In this document: positions 10,301 through 17,816 of the stretch, piece after piece
Position numbering within the stretch: the stretch's first letter is position 1
Layout: each line of letters opens with the position of its first letter
NCBI GenBank assembly: GCA_022709905.1
Contig: JAKLHY010000048.1
Coordinates: 1-62,088, forward strand
From: Verrucomicrobiota bacterium
Lineage (GTDB): Bacteria > Verrucomicrobiota > Verrucomicrobiia > Limisphaerales > UBA1319
Length of the DNA: 62,088 nt
Direction: 5' to 3'
The notes under the pieces: model-generated
Seen by the model: the letters and a program-made list of their open reading frames with translations, nothing else
Told to the model about the DNA's origin: nothing
Database searches by the model: none
Made by a program: the position numbers and the translations under genes

Positions 10301-11084
10301 AACCGTCGCCTCCGCTCTGCCGTTCATCCGGGAACGCTACCAGGATTTCACGTCTTTCAGCACAGCGGGTGTCAATGAATTCCTGGGCGAACGCCTGTCC
10401 GGGATGAAGGATCTGAGCGTGAACACGCTCGAAAGCATGGTGTTCATGAACCGGGGCGATCGTTTCGAAGCCCACCCTCTGCCAAGAGAAACCCAGTTCT
10501 CTCCTGTCTTCGGTCTTTGCGTGGGTGACCTCGACGGGGACGGTCACCAGGATATTTATGTCTGCCAGAATTTCTTCCAGGTCCCCCCTCAGATTTCGCG
10601 TTTGGACGGCGGCCGGGGAGTCTGGTGCAAGGGAAACGGCAAAGGCGGTTTCAGCCCAATGAATGGACACGAGAGCGGGCTTTTGGTTTATGGGGAGGGC
10701 CGAGGGTCGGCCCTCTGCGACTATGATCATGACGGTCGCCTCGATCTGGCGGTTGCCCAGAACGGCAATGCCACCCAATTGTTCCATAATAACGGCGCAA
10801 AACCGGGACTGCGAATCATCCTCGAAGGTCCCCCCGGCAATCCGCAGGGATTCGGCGCCATGATTCGGATGCAGTATCGAGGCGGGCGTTTAAGCGCCGC
10901 GCACGAGGTTCACGGTGGAAGCGGATACTGGTCGCAGGATGCGGCTGTAACAGTCATGAGCATGACCGATCCCGTCGAATCGGTCCTGGTGCGCTGGCCG
11001 GGAGGTGCTGTCAGCCATACTCCTGTTCCTCCCGGAGCCCGGGAAGTCCGCATCCGAAAAGACAAGCCGCCTGAAGCCAAATGA
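7341..11084 (+). CDS. Secreted double FG-GAP (VCBS) propeller protein with two ASPIC/UnbV domains
   Basis: 1247 residues from the ATG that yields a signal peptide (M-A-L-A-G-R-L-L-L-A-A, cleavage near H-A-A-E-W). An in-frame ATG 42 bases earlier is possible. The protein is two CRTAC1-like halves in tandem. Each has several FG-GAP calcium-binding repeats (D-x-D-x-D-G, e.g. G-D-V-D-G-D-G, D-V-D-A-D-G-D, D-L-D-G-D-G-L) and ends with an ASPIC/UnbV domain (G-I-G-A-K near residue 560 and G-F-G-A-M near 1175, each followed by W-x-x-G). Single-copy CRTAC1-like proteins are common in Verrucomicrobiota and Planctomycetota; the doubled form is less usual. A calcium-stabilised surface adhesin or polymer-binding role is inferred. 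It is likely co-transcribed with the preceding repeat protein. Confidence 0.9.
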   Translation: MALAGRLLLAAPFFCAHAAEWQSTAGAQWTALAVPATGKTGFTELLSSQTGVTLTNALPMERYLTNQILLNGSGVAAGDVDGDGWCDLFFCGIDRPSVLYRNLGQWRFEDVTQKAGVACAGQASSGTVFADVDADGDLDLMVNGVGTGVRLFQNNGKGLFQESTRESGLRGGDGGTSLALADIDGNGTLDLYAANYRSTTWRDELDARFKAATVKGRYEIIAVNGRPVTEPDLVGRYTYEPNMGILENGEADVVYRNDGQGRFTPLSWTDGTFLDEDGKPISVPYDWALSVMFRDLNEDGRPDIYVCNDFHSPDRIWINNGRGGFHAIGRLAIRQTSIFSMGMDFADIDRDGHDDFFVADMLSRHHASRQVQLMDRRPVQLPVGQIEDRPQYSRNTLFWNRGDGAYAEIAHFSGIAASEWTWCPAFLDVDLDGFEDLLCVTGHVRDAQNIDISRRIEALRRTKPMSKLEQLNLRRMFTRLEVPNFAFRNRGDLTFEEMGASWGFNSRKVCQGIAFADFDNDGDLDVAINCLDDTPLILRNDSIRPRVVVRLKGLPPNTRGIGAKIQVTQADLPVQSQEMICGGHYLSGDDPIRVFAAGKPDAKLTISVKWRSGRTSMISEAAPNRLYEIFEPDAAFLANSSQPLAQGVSSIVSNAQTSQIPRPVPPPFFQNVSHLIDHRHAEEPFDDYQRQPLLPFKLSQLGPGVCWFDANGDGWEDLIIPSGRGGQLAVCLQDGQGAFVRVQESPNNAIANRDQTTALGWMDAKGKPSLLIGTANYEDGLISEPSTYLCDPAAMSMTDGTPGQSSSTGPLVLADFDSDGNLELIVGGRIIPGRFPEPAASHVYRLTAGKWQQNPKASDALALAGLVSGALASDLDGDGLPELVLACAGGPIRVFHFEADQFREITDKLGFGQWLGLWNSVSAGDFDGDGKMDLVAGNWGCNSKYQGHLSPSLHFYHGDLNGDGNLEVIEAYFAPEMNKIVPWRDWETVASALPFIRERYQDFTSFSTAGVNEFLGERLSGMKDLSVNTLESMVFMNRGDRFEAHPLPRETQFSPVFGLCVGDLDGDGHQDIYVCQNFFQVPPQISRLDGGRGVWCKGNGKGGFSPMNGHESGLLVYGEGRGSALCDYDHDGRLDLAVAQNGNATQLFHNNGAKPGLRIILEGPPGNPQGFGAMIRMQYRGGRLSAAHEVHGGSGYWSQDAAVTVMSMTDPVESVLVRWPGGAVSHTPVPPGAREVRIRKDKPPEAK

Positions 11085-11169
11085 GATCCCCTCGACCTTC
11101 GGCGCGCATTGCGCCCTTGAACCTCGGAGTGACGAGCGCCGCGAGTCCACAAAATTGGATTCCAGACCC

Positions 11170-11956
<787 letters not shown>

Positions 11957-11970
<14 letters not shown>

Positions 11971-12607
11971 AGCCCACCGTTTGGGCGACCACGATGTGCT
12001 GATCCGGGCGCAATTCCAGGGCTTTGGCCAGCGGATCCCGATCCAGTTCGTGCACGACGGACGCCAGGTTTTCGGACGCGCAGAAGAGATAGACATTTTG
12101 CACAATGCAACCCGTATCCACCCCGGCATACAGATCTCTCAATCCAGGGCTGACCTTGGGCATTCGGGCGTAATCCGACACAAACACCAGCTGAACCGGG
12201 GCGATCTTGGCAAAGGGCTGTCCACTGGTCAGAGGCCGCAGATCACGATCCGAAACCTTCTTCAGCTGATGGGGTTTTGCCTCGTAAAGAAATACGCCCT
12301 GAGCCATAACGACGTAAATATCGACATCTTGGGTGTTTTGCGCGGAGGGCGCCGTGCGATGGTCGATCTCAGGGCGGTTCATCCCGAAGGCCGCCCATAG
12401 CAGATCGGACAATTGCTGATCGCTCAACACGTCGGGAACATACTCCCGGATGGATTGCCGTTCCTTGAGCGTCTGGAGGAGGGGCTTGCCCCCGTTCATC
12501 CGAGGAGCAGCCAGGCTTCTTGTTTCACTACCCGCCGCCGAAAGGAACATTGCGCCAGCTAAGAGGAAAAGAAGGATCGCTGTTTTATTAATGAGTTCGA
12601 GTTTCAT
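11957..12607 (-). CDS. Exported SagB-type nitroreductase family protein
   Basis: 216 residues from ATG 12607, which begins an N-terminal signal peptide or membrane anchor (M-K-L-E-L-I-N-K, hydrophobic stretch, L-S-A-A-G). The frame extends 54 bases upstream without a better start. The catalytic region starts with L-K-E-R-Q-S-I-R-E-Y, the usual FMN-contacting opening of nitroreductases, followed by L-S-D-L-L-W-A-A-F-G and later a conserved D-T-G-C-I-V-Q-N-V-Y-L-F segment. Family members are FMN-dependent oxidoreductases. Export is unusual because FMN is normally loaded in the cytoplasm. It overlaps the downstream pseudopilin by 14 bases. Substrate unknown. Confidence 0.8.
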
Positions 12608-12743
12608 AAGGTGGAGTTCGTTTGGATGAAGACAATCACGCCCGCTTTGTACCGGAAACAAAGGAGATTGTCATCAACGATCAACGGTCAGCGCCTCCAT
12701 CGATCGAAATTGTCTGGAATCACCAAGTCATTAACGGTAGGAA

Positions 12744-13994
12744 ATGAGAACCATGAAAAAAGGAACCGCTGGATGGCTGCTGTTGTTAACGAGCCTGTGG
12801 TTTGGAATCGCCCAGGCAGCCGCTGAATACTGGCCCGGATGGCGCGGACCGCGCGGCGATGGCACCTGTATTGAAACCCGGGTGCCCCTTGAATGGGATC
12901 CGAGCAATGCCCTTTGGAAAAGCGAGATCCCGGGCCAGGGACACGCCTCCCCCATCGTCTGGGGCGATCGAGTCTTCACGACTACCGCCCTTCCGGCTAC
13001 TCAGGAACGGGTCCTTCTCTGCATGGCCCGCGACACCGGCCGGATCCTGTGGCAACAAACCGTGGTTCAAGGTCCCCTCGAGAAGATCCACAAGGAAAAC
13101 AGTTACGCCTCGGCCACACCCGCCACTGACGGGGATCGAGTCTATACCGCCTTCCGTGTTGGGGACGATATCGTTGTGGCGGCGCATGATTGTATAACCG
13201 GCAAACAACTCTGGCTTTCCCGTCCGGGCACACACGCTGGCGAATGGGGCTTCAGCAATGAACCGGTGGTATACAAGGACAAAGTCATCGTGGACGGCGA
13301 CAGCAAAGGTGATTCCTTTCTTGTGGCCTTCAGTCGCGCGGACGGAAAGGAACTCTGGAAAGTCAAACGGACGAACCGGGGCATCAGCTACAGCGCGCCG
13401 TTTATTCGCACCATGAACGGCCGGGCTCAACTCATTCAGTGCGGCGATCGTTGCGTCACCAGTTTTGACCCCGATACCGGCAAACCAATCTGGACCGTGG
13501 ACGGTCCGTCGGAGGAGTTTGTGTCCACCCCGGTCTACAGTGAGAAAGCCAACCTCGTATATATCAGCAGCAGTTGGCCCAAACAGGTCTTATACGCCAT
13601 CCGCCCCAACGGCGCGGGTAATGTCACCCAAACCCATGTCGCGTGGCGCGACAGCAAGGGAGCTCCCTATGTCCCTTCGATGATCGTCGCAGGCGATTTC
13701 CTCCTGAGCGTGAATAACGGCGGCGTGGCCTTCTGCTATGAAGCAGCCACTGGCAAAGTGCTCTGGCAGGAAAAACTCGGACGCCATCATGCCTCGCCCG
13801 TCCTCATCAACGGTCTGGTCTTCCTGATCAACGATGACGGCCAGATCAATGTCATCAAGCCCGGTCCAAGCTTCGAGCGCGTGGCAACATTCGAGTTGGG
13901 CGAGTCCTGCTATGCGTCGCCGGCGATCAGCGACGGCCAAGTGTTTCTGCGGGGATTCACCCGCCTCCATTGCTTCGGATCAAAAGCAAAATGA
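12744..13994 (+). CDS. Secreted PQQ-like beta-propeller protein
   Basis: 416 residues. Signal peptide with K-K-G-T-A-G-W-L-L-L-L and a cut near Q-A-A-A-E. The mature part opens with W-P-G-W-R-G-P-R-G-D-G, the signature start of PQQ-binding-like propellers in this phylum. Repeats with G-K-x-L-W or G-R-I-L-W blade motifs follow (T-G-R-I-L-W-Q, T-G-K-Q-L-W-L, D-G-K-E-L-W-K, T-G-K-P-I-W-T, T-G-K-V-L-W-Q). It resembles BamB/quinoprotein dehydrogenase propellers, but no catalytic dehydrogenase residues are evident, so a binding or scaffolding role is likely. A second ATG nine bases downstream (12753) has better spacing from the AGGA at about 12740 and may be the true start. Confidence 0.88.
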   Translation: MRTMKKGTAGWLLLLTSLWFGIAQAAAEYWPGWRGPRGDGTCIETRVPLEWDPSNALWKSEIPGQGHASPIVWGDRVFTTTALPATQERVLLCMARDTGRILWQQTVVQGPLEKIHKENSYASATPATDGDRVYTAFRVGDDIVVAAHDCITGKQLWLSRPGTHAGEWGFSNEPVVYKDKVIVDGDSKGDSFLVAFSRADGKELWKVKRTNRGISYSAPFIRTMNGRAQLIQCGDRCVTSFDPDTGKPIWTVDGPSEEFVSTPVYSEKANLVYISSSWPKQVLYAIRPNGAGNVTQTHVAWRDSKGAPYVPSMIVAGDFLLSVNNGGVAFCYEAATGKVLWQEKLGRHHASPVLINGLVFLINDDGQINVIKPGPSFERVATFELGESCYASPAISDGQVFLRGFTRLHCFGSKAK

Positions 13995-14042
13995 CCAGCG
14001 CTACGGCCAAGACCATTCAGGCTCAGTTGATGTGCCTGCTTA

Positions 14043-14061
14043 ACGCATATTGGGTATGCGT
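14043..14061. terminator. Possible hairpin after the PQQ propeller gene
   Basis: Inverted repeat ACGCATA-TTGGG-TATGCGT, about 50 bases past the stop of the propeller gene. The stem is a perfect 7 bp, but no T-run follows, so this is only a candidate terminator or processing hairpin. Confidence 0.3.
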
Positions 14062-14068
14062 CGAATCG

Positions 14069-14536
14069 TCAGTCTGAGGCCCATCCTCGCTCGATGTGAA
14101 ACCGAGCCGCACCCCAATTCTCACTCGCTTCCGCAGCAGCCGCCTGTCTCTTGTGCCATGCCTTGATCCGACCTGCCGGCGTGACAAACAAGTCCGGGCG
14201 TTGCTTGTTTAGATCTTCCCAGAGAGCTTCCAGGTCATCTGGAATCACAAGCCTAAGCCCACCGGCTTGGTCGGCGCGTTTGCCTGCTTGCAGACAGGCC
14301 ACACGTTCCATGTCCTCCAGAGTCCAACGATTTGGAGTAAGCCGCCAGAGACGGACGGTTCGATCAAAGCTTCCAGTGAGGATGGTATTGCCATTGGTGC
14401 TAAAGACGGCGGAACGCACCGGGCCGAGATGGCCATATGAGCTTAAGAAGAATAATTGACGTTGACGAAAGTGCACGGCATCGGCGAAAATTTGTCTTGC
14501 AGGAGGGTCGAAATATGCCCGTGGCGCATGTTCTTC
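14069..14536 (-). pseudogene. C-terminal fragment of a WD40-repeat protein
   Basis: The open frame holds one clear WD40 repeat (G-H-L-G-P-V-R-S-A-V-F, then L-T-G-S-F-D-R-T-V-R-L-W-R-L) and a C-terminal region with an L-E-A-L-W-E-D-L segment. It has no ATG; the first possible start is a GTG at 14476, and the frame is closed by a stop at 14537-14539. WD40 proteins of this kind normally carry six or more repeats, often behind a kinase or AAA domain. The upstream part is gone, and its 5' side overlaps a fragment of a different gene in another frame (next entry). I read it as a remnant rather than a functional small protein. Confidence 0.65.
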
Positions 14537-14580
14537 TCATGCACCGAATCCAGTGACGCCTGCTTCAGCGAAAACGCCAC
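14443..14580 (-). pseudogene. N-terminal fragment of a DUF1156-type DNA methylase
   Basis: A 45-codon frame starting at a GTG reads S-L-K-Q-A-S-L-D-S-V-H-E-K-N-M-R-H-G-H-I-S-T-L. This matches the characteristic N-terminus of DUF1156 adenine-specific DNA methylases, where E-K-x-x-R-H-G-H-(I/P)-S-T-L is normally followed by H-(L/I)-W-W-A-R-R-P-L. Here the frame departs from the family right after S-T-L and stops at 14443. The rest of the methylase, normally 900 or more residues, is absent. DUF1156 methylases often sit in predicted defence loci. The recognition is from memory of the motif. Confidence 0.5.
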
Positions 14581-14586
14581 CTTAGG

Positions 14587-14620
14587 GTGCAAAAACTAAT
14601 TCCGGAAGTAGTTTTTGCAC
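14587..14620. repeat. 34-bp near-perfect palindrome related to the MITE ends at 31.3 kb
   Basis: Stem GTGCAAAAACTA / TAGTTTTTGCAC around a core containing TTCCGGAA; only one base pair is mismatched over the whole palindrome. It is preceded by CTTAGGG. The same CTTAGGG...GTGCAAAAA-TAA-TTCCG order forms the terminal inverted repeats of the 284-bp element at 31336-31619. This copy therefore looks like two element ends joined head to head with no interior. It lies between the methylase fragment and the AAA+ ATPase gene, at an apparent break point. Confidence 0.7.
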
Positions 14621-14659
14621 AGAGACTTAATCAATCGCGGGTGGTCATTTTTACGATGA

Positions 14660-16177
14660 TTATCGCAGCCATAAGAACTCAGATAATGACAATGATACGA
14701 TACGCGGATCATTGACCTGGACTTGGTCATTCAGCGTGATCAACAAAGCCAGGGGCGCATTATAGACAGATTTCTCCAGAAAGGCGCGCAAACCGAGCGT
14801 GTCTTGATGCGCGTCAATTCGTTTGCGGTATTTAACTTCAATTGGGACGCGCCGCGATCCCAGGGTGAGTAAGAAATCGACTTCCGGCTCCGCGCCACGA
14901 ACCGGGAAATGCGCGACGTCCAGACTCGGGATTGACGCGAGATAGTACCCCAAGGCGCTTTCGGCCAAGTGGCCGGCCAGGTCCGCGAGATGCGGTTGGG
15001 CATCGAGGCCTGCAGGATCCAACGGAATGATTTCCTGCAACCAACTGGCGCGCAGCGCATGGTCGCAGAGGCAGATTTTTGAGGGAGATTTTTTCCGCTT
15101 CAATCTTAACTCCGCTGGTGGGATCATCCGAATCAACAGCGTCTTGTCCAAGAACCGCAGATAAGTCAAAATGCGATTCCAGCCGATATTGCCGGCAAGA
15201 GTCTGCTTGATCTCGGGGACAAAGACAGACGGTCCGGGGATCTGTCCCGCATAGCGGCACGCGAGTCGAAACACCTCTTCAAGCAGCTTTTCATCGCGCT
15301 TTTGCCCCTTGGGTCCGGAACGCAGGTCATGTTGGATCGCGCGCCGGACGACGGTTTCATTCAGGTAATCCGCCAGTTCCGGCCAGGGGGTTTCCGTTTG
15401 CTCTTGGGCAATGGGGTACGCGCCTCGCTGGGAGAATTCCCGGAACGCACTCCTCCGTATTTCATTGGTGCTGGCCAGGCTAGCTTTGATGTCCAACCAA
15501 TACTGCGGTTGGGCAAGGACTTCGGTGGCGCCATTAGGCCACAGAGGGGAGTGATGAAATCCAAAGCGCAATCCGGCGATTTCGCGGAGCAATAGGGGAC
15601 CCAGTTCGAGCGTGGTGATGCGTCCAGCCAGGCTGTCCCGCCCTTGTTCAATCCGCAAAGAAGAGCTGCCGGTGATCAAGACGCGCAAGGAGTGATTATC
15701 CACCAAGTGTTTGATTTGCTCAGCCCAGGAATCCAGGTTCTGGACTTCGTCCAAAAGCAAAAAGGCTGGTTTATCGCGTTGCGTGGCCGTATTAAAAGAG
15801 ACTCCCAGGATTTGCTTTTCAAACCAGCGGCTGATCGCCAAGACGGGCTCTTTGATGCCACGCATCGTGGGCAGGTCATCAAATGGGACATAGAGGATTC
15901 GCTCCGGTTCAACTCCGTCGGTCAATAACCGGTGGATGAGTTGCCGCAAGAGAATCGTCTTACCAACGCGTCTCGGCCCTCGCAACACGGTGGCGGGAGT
16001 CATTCCCTTGCGCAGCAAATGGTGCAACTTTTCAAATGGCCACCGCAAGTATTCGGGCAATTTAACTCCAGGCTCGCCTCGCCACCAAGGATTGACTGAC
16101 CGCAAGTTCTCCGACAGCTCAACCGGTAAAGGTCCGAATAGCGGAGTCTCGTCAATGGGCGAATGTGTTGAGTTCAT
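14660..16177 (-). CDS. AAA+ ATPase with C-terminal DUF4143 / nuclease-like domain
   Basis: 505 residues. Walker A is G-P-R-R-V-G-K-T (67-74) and Walker B F-L-L-L-D-E-V-Q (139-146). A sensor-like I-T-G-S-S-S follows near residue 169. The C-terminal third matches DUF4143 proteins, with A-L-R-A-S-W-L and a PD-(D/E)XK-like set of residues (E-V-D-F-L-L near 446 and I-E-V-K near 459), so a nuclease-fold domain is plausible. Members are widespread mobile-associated ATPases of unclear function, sometimes linked to toxin-antitoxin or defence loci. The gene is full length and appears intact, unlike most of its neighbours between 14.0 and 16.7 kb. Confidence 0.88.
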   Translation of the reverse strand: MNSTHSPIDETPLFGPLPVELSENLRSVNPWWRGEPGVKLPEYLRWPFEKLHHLLRKGMTPATVLRGPRRVGKTILLRQLIHRLLTDGVEPERILYVPFDDLPTMRGIKEPVLAISRWFEKQILGVSFNTATQRDKPAFLLLDEVQNLDSWAEQIKHLVDNHSLRVLITGSSSLRIEQGRDSLAGRITTLELGPLLLREIAGLRFGFHHSPLWPNGATEVLAQPQYWLDIKASLASTNEIRRSAFREFSQRGAYPIAQEQTETPWPELADYLNETVVRRAIQHDLRSGPKGQKRDEKLLEEVFRLACRYAGQIPGPSVFVPEIKQTLAGNIGWNRILTYLRFLDKTLLIRMIPPAELRLKRKKSPSKICLCDHALRASWLQEIIPLDPAGLDAQPHLADLAGHLAESALGYYLASIPSLDVAHFPVRGAEPEVDFLLTLGSRRVPIEVKYRKRIDAHQDTLGLRAFLEKSVYNAPLALLITLNDQVQVNDPRIVSLSLSEFLWLR

Positions 16178-16245
16178 GGTTTTCTTCTCGCGTGATTAAC
16201 AGATTAGCTAGATTATCCCGTCGTGTCATCCACGCCTCTAATTTG

Positions 16246-16371
16246 TCAATATTGGCGCTTAATCTCCGCCAGCGGCCAGTTCTCCCGTGCCGATTCGATC
16301 TCATAAAACGGCCGTTCGGTGGCGTTGGCGATTTGGACCAGGAAGGCGTAGGACCAGTTGCGTGGCCACAT
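16246..16371 (-). pseudogene. C-terminal fragment of a DUF1016-N (YhcG-like) protein
   Basis: A 41-codon frame from an ATG reads N-W-S-Y-A-F-L-V-Q-I-A-N, then F-Y-E-I-E-S-A-R-E-N-W-P-L-A-E-I-K-R-Q. The F-Y-x-I-E-x-x-x-x-N-W-x-x-x-E-x-x-R-Q block is typical of the DUF1016 N-terminal domain found in YhcG-type nucleases. Neither the domain's beginning nor the following nuclease domain is present. The frame just upstream (about 16372-16530) is open in another phase and may be further decayed sequence. A remnant is the most likely reading. Confidence 0.45.
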
Positions 16372-16552
16372 CCCCCGTGCGCGGATACCGCCGCTCGACC
16401 GTCCGAATAGTCTTCCGCGCCTTCTCTTTCGTCAGGCCCCGGTCAATCGGCTCGGCCAGTTCATCTGCGTTGTCTTCCACCACCGCCCCGATCAGACCCT
16501 TAGCATACTCTGGTCGAATCGTAATACCAATATCCTTGATACCGGAGGAAAA

Positions 16553-16702
16553 TCAGGCGATGACGGCCGCCGCGGGATGGGAAATGGCGTGATCCAGGCT
16601 GGCCAGCTTCATGCCTTTGATCCAGGCGTCAACCGCCGGGTGATGGGCATGATCGGTCCAGATCGCAGCGATCAAAGCGTTCACATCGAGCAAGTATTTC
16701 AT
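16553..16702 (-). pseudogene. vapC: Internally deleted VapC-type PIN toxin
   Basis: 49 codons. It starts M-K-Y-L-L-D-V-N-A-L-I-A-A-I-W, the first strand of a PIN domain with its catalytic Asp (D6). After residue 30 it passes straight into M-K-L-A-S-L-D-H-A-I-S-H-P-A, which corresponds to the extreme C-terminal strand and tail of VapC proteins (K-L-A-T-L-D). The middle of about 80-90 residues, carrying the remaining acidic active-site residues, is missing while the frame is preserved. The ATG overlaps the antitoxin stop as ATGA, the usual vapBC coupling. A catalytically dead toxin is expected; whether the short peptide is made is unknown. Confidence 0.72.
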
Positions 16703-16956
16703 GGGAAATCCAGTAGCAGAGCCCGCACCTGTTCGCTGCTAATGGATCGACCGACGGTGCCGACGGCATGTGTGCCCTTGCGATACCGAATCTTGGTCGT
16801 TAGCGGTTTGGCGGCCGGCCGTTCCAAGCGGGTGAGAATAATCCGACCGTTCCCGTCAGGTTCGACCAAAACCACGTCCCCGTGGTTAATCCCAGCGGTC
16901 TTCCTCGCCCGCGAGGGAATGACCATCTGTCCGCGTGCATAGATCGTCGCATGCAT
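16699..16956 (-). CDS. vapB: AbrB/MazE/SpoVT-fold antitoxin of a vapBC-like pair
   Basis: 85 residues, intact. The N-terminal swapped-hairpin domain reads A-T-I-Y-A-R-G-Q-M-V-I-P-S-R-A-R, then G-D-V-V-L-V-E-P and R-I-I-L-T-R-L. The C-terminal tail, which would bind the toxin, is about 35 residues (G-R-S-I-S-S-E-Q-V-R-A-L-L-L-D-F). It overlaps the truncated toxin gene by four bases. A 13-bp palindrome lies 16 bases upstream of its start and may be its own operator. With the toxin deleted, the antitoxin may persist as a DNA-binding relic or cross-neutralise another toxin. Confidence 0.82.
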   Translation of the reverse strand: MHATIYARGQMVIPSRARKTAGINHGDVVLVEPDGNGRIILTRLERPAAKPLTTKIRYRKGTHAVGTVGRSISSEQVRALLLDFP

Positions 16957-16971
16957 GGAAGGACTTTAGTG

Positions 16972-16984
16972 TAAGCGACGCTTA
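16972..16984. promoter_or_regulatory. Candidate operator palindrome upstream of vapB
   Basis: TAAGCG-A-CGCTTA, a perfect 6-bp inverted repeat around one base. AbrB-fold antitoxins autoregulate by binding such palindromes. It is followed toward vapB by a short leader, and a TATAAG-like -10 word overlaps its outer edge on the minus strand. Function is inferred from position only. Confidence 0.4.
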
Positions 16985-17176
16985 TAATCAATCCGACCAG
17001 TTTTTCGCCCTAACAGCCTGCGGTTCAAGGAAAGCCTTTTTGCCCCAGAGTTCACGCTCGTGGGCCTTGGACCTCCTGTGAGGAAACGAAATATGAGATT
17101 TGAGATTTGAGCCCGACAAAGGGACAGGTCAATTGATTGGCCATCCCCCTATTGTGGCTTGTGGCCGGATTGCGGG

Positions 17177-17794
17177 TTAATCCTTGACGGGTTTGAGTTT
17201 CTCGCTCTGGAATCCGGGAATGGTAACGCCTCGTTTCACGAGGGACTCGGCCAGGTTTTTCTTGAAGTCGTCTCGGGCGGCTTCATAGGCTGTCTTTAAG
17301 ATTTCGAGCGACTTATCGCCGGGGATCCGTTGAAGAACGCAGCGGGCATCTTCGCGAAGCTCACTACTTCCCAGCAGGGAAGCCACGGTGTCGATGGCCA
17401 GATCCTTGCCAATCTCGGATGTCATCCACAGCAATTCGCGACGGGCTTGGGCGGGTCGGTTCGAATTCAAGGCCTTGACCAATTCCACTTCGACGGATCG
17501 AGCCTCGCTTTCGGCGCCAGGACGCCCCGCGTGGCGAACCAGGCGGTAGAGAGCCCGCTGAGCGGCCCGACGGTGTTCAGTCTCCGCAGAACCCAGGAGA
17601 TCAGCCAATGCGGGGACAACCGAAGCCCCGAAGCGAGCCGATTTATCCAAGGCCTCGGCGCGCGTCTTGTCATCGGCGCTCTTAAGATCGGCAATAAACT
17701 TCGCAGTGGCTGCCTCATCGCCGCCAGCAGCGGTTATTGCTGTTCCCGCCAACGCGATTACACCTAATGATTCAGAAAGCTGGTTTTTATTCAT
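17177..17794 (-). CDS. Small HEAT-repeat-like secreted or membrane-associated protein
   Basis: 205 residues from ATG 17794, preceded by GGAGG at 8-base spacing; an in-frame TTG two codons earlier is not needed. The N-terminus is weakly hydrophobic (L-G-V-I-A-L-A-G-T-A-I-T-A-A-G-G) and may be a signal peptide. The rest is alpha-helical with HEAT-like features (V-V-P-A-L-A-D-L-L-G, R-R-A-A-Q-R-A-L-Y-R-L, D-T-V-A-S-L-L-G-S-S-E). It lies 22 bases behind an oxidoreductase gene and is probably the last gene of that operon. A scaffold role with the oxidoreductases is a guess. Confidence 0.7.
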   Translation of the reverse strand: MNKNQLSESLGVIALAGTAITAAGGDEAATAKFIADLKSADDKTRAEALDKSARFGASVVPALADLLGSAETEHRRAAQRALYRLVRHAGRPGAESEARSVEVELVKALNSNRPAQARRELLWMTSEIGKDLAIDTVASLLGSSELREDARCVLQRIPGDKSLEILKTAYEAARDDFKKNLAESLVKRGVTIPGFQSEKLKPVKD

Positions 17795-17816
17795 GTTCAA
17801 ATCCTCCGAGGTGGTT

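Noticed and set aside
7359..11084. Several long reading frames on the minus strand under the FG-GAP gene
   Set aside because: They are antisense shadows of a GC-rich gene with periodic D-x-D repeats; none has a start site or domain of its own.
11971..12129. Longer N-terminus for the pseudopilin
   Set aside because: The added residues are out-of-frame translation of the nitroreductase gene; the ATG at 11970 gives a normal prepilin leader.
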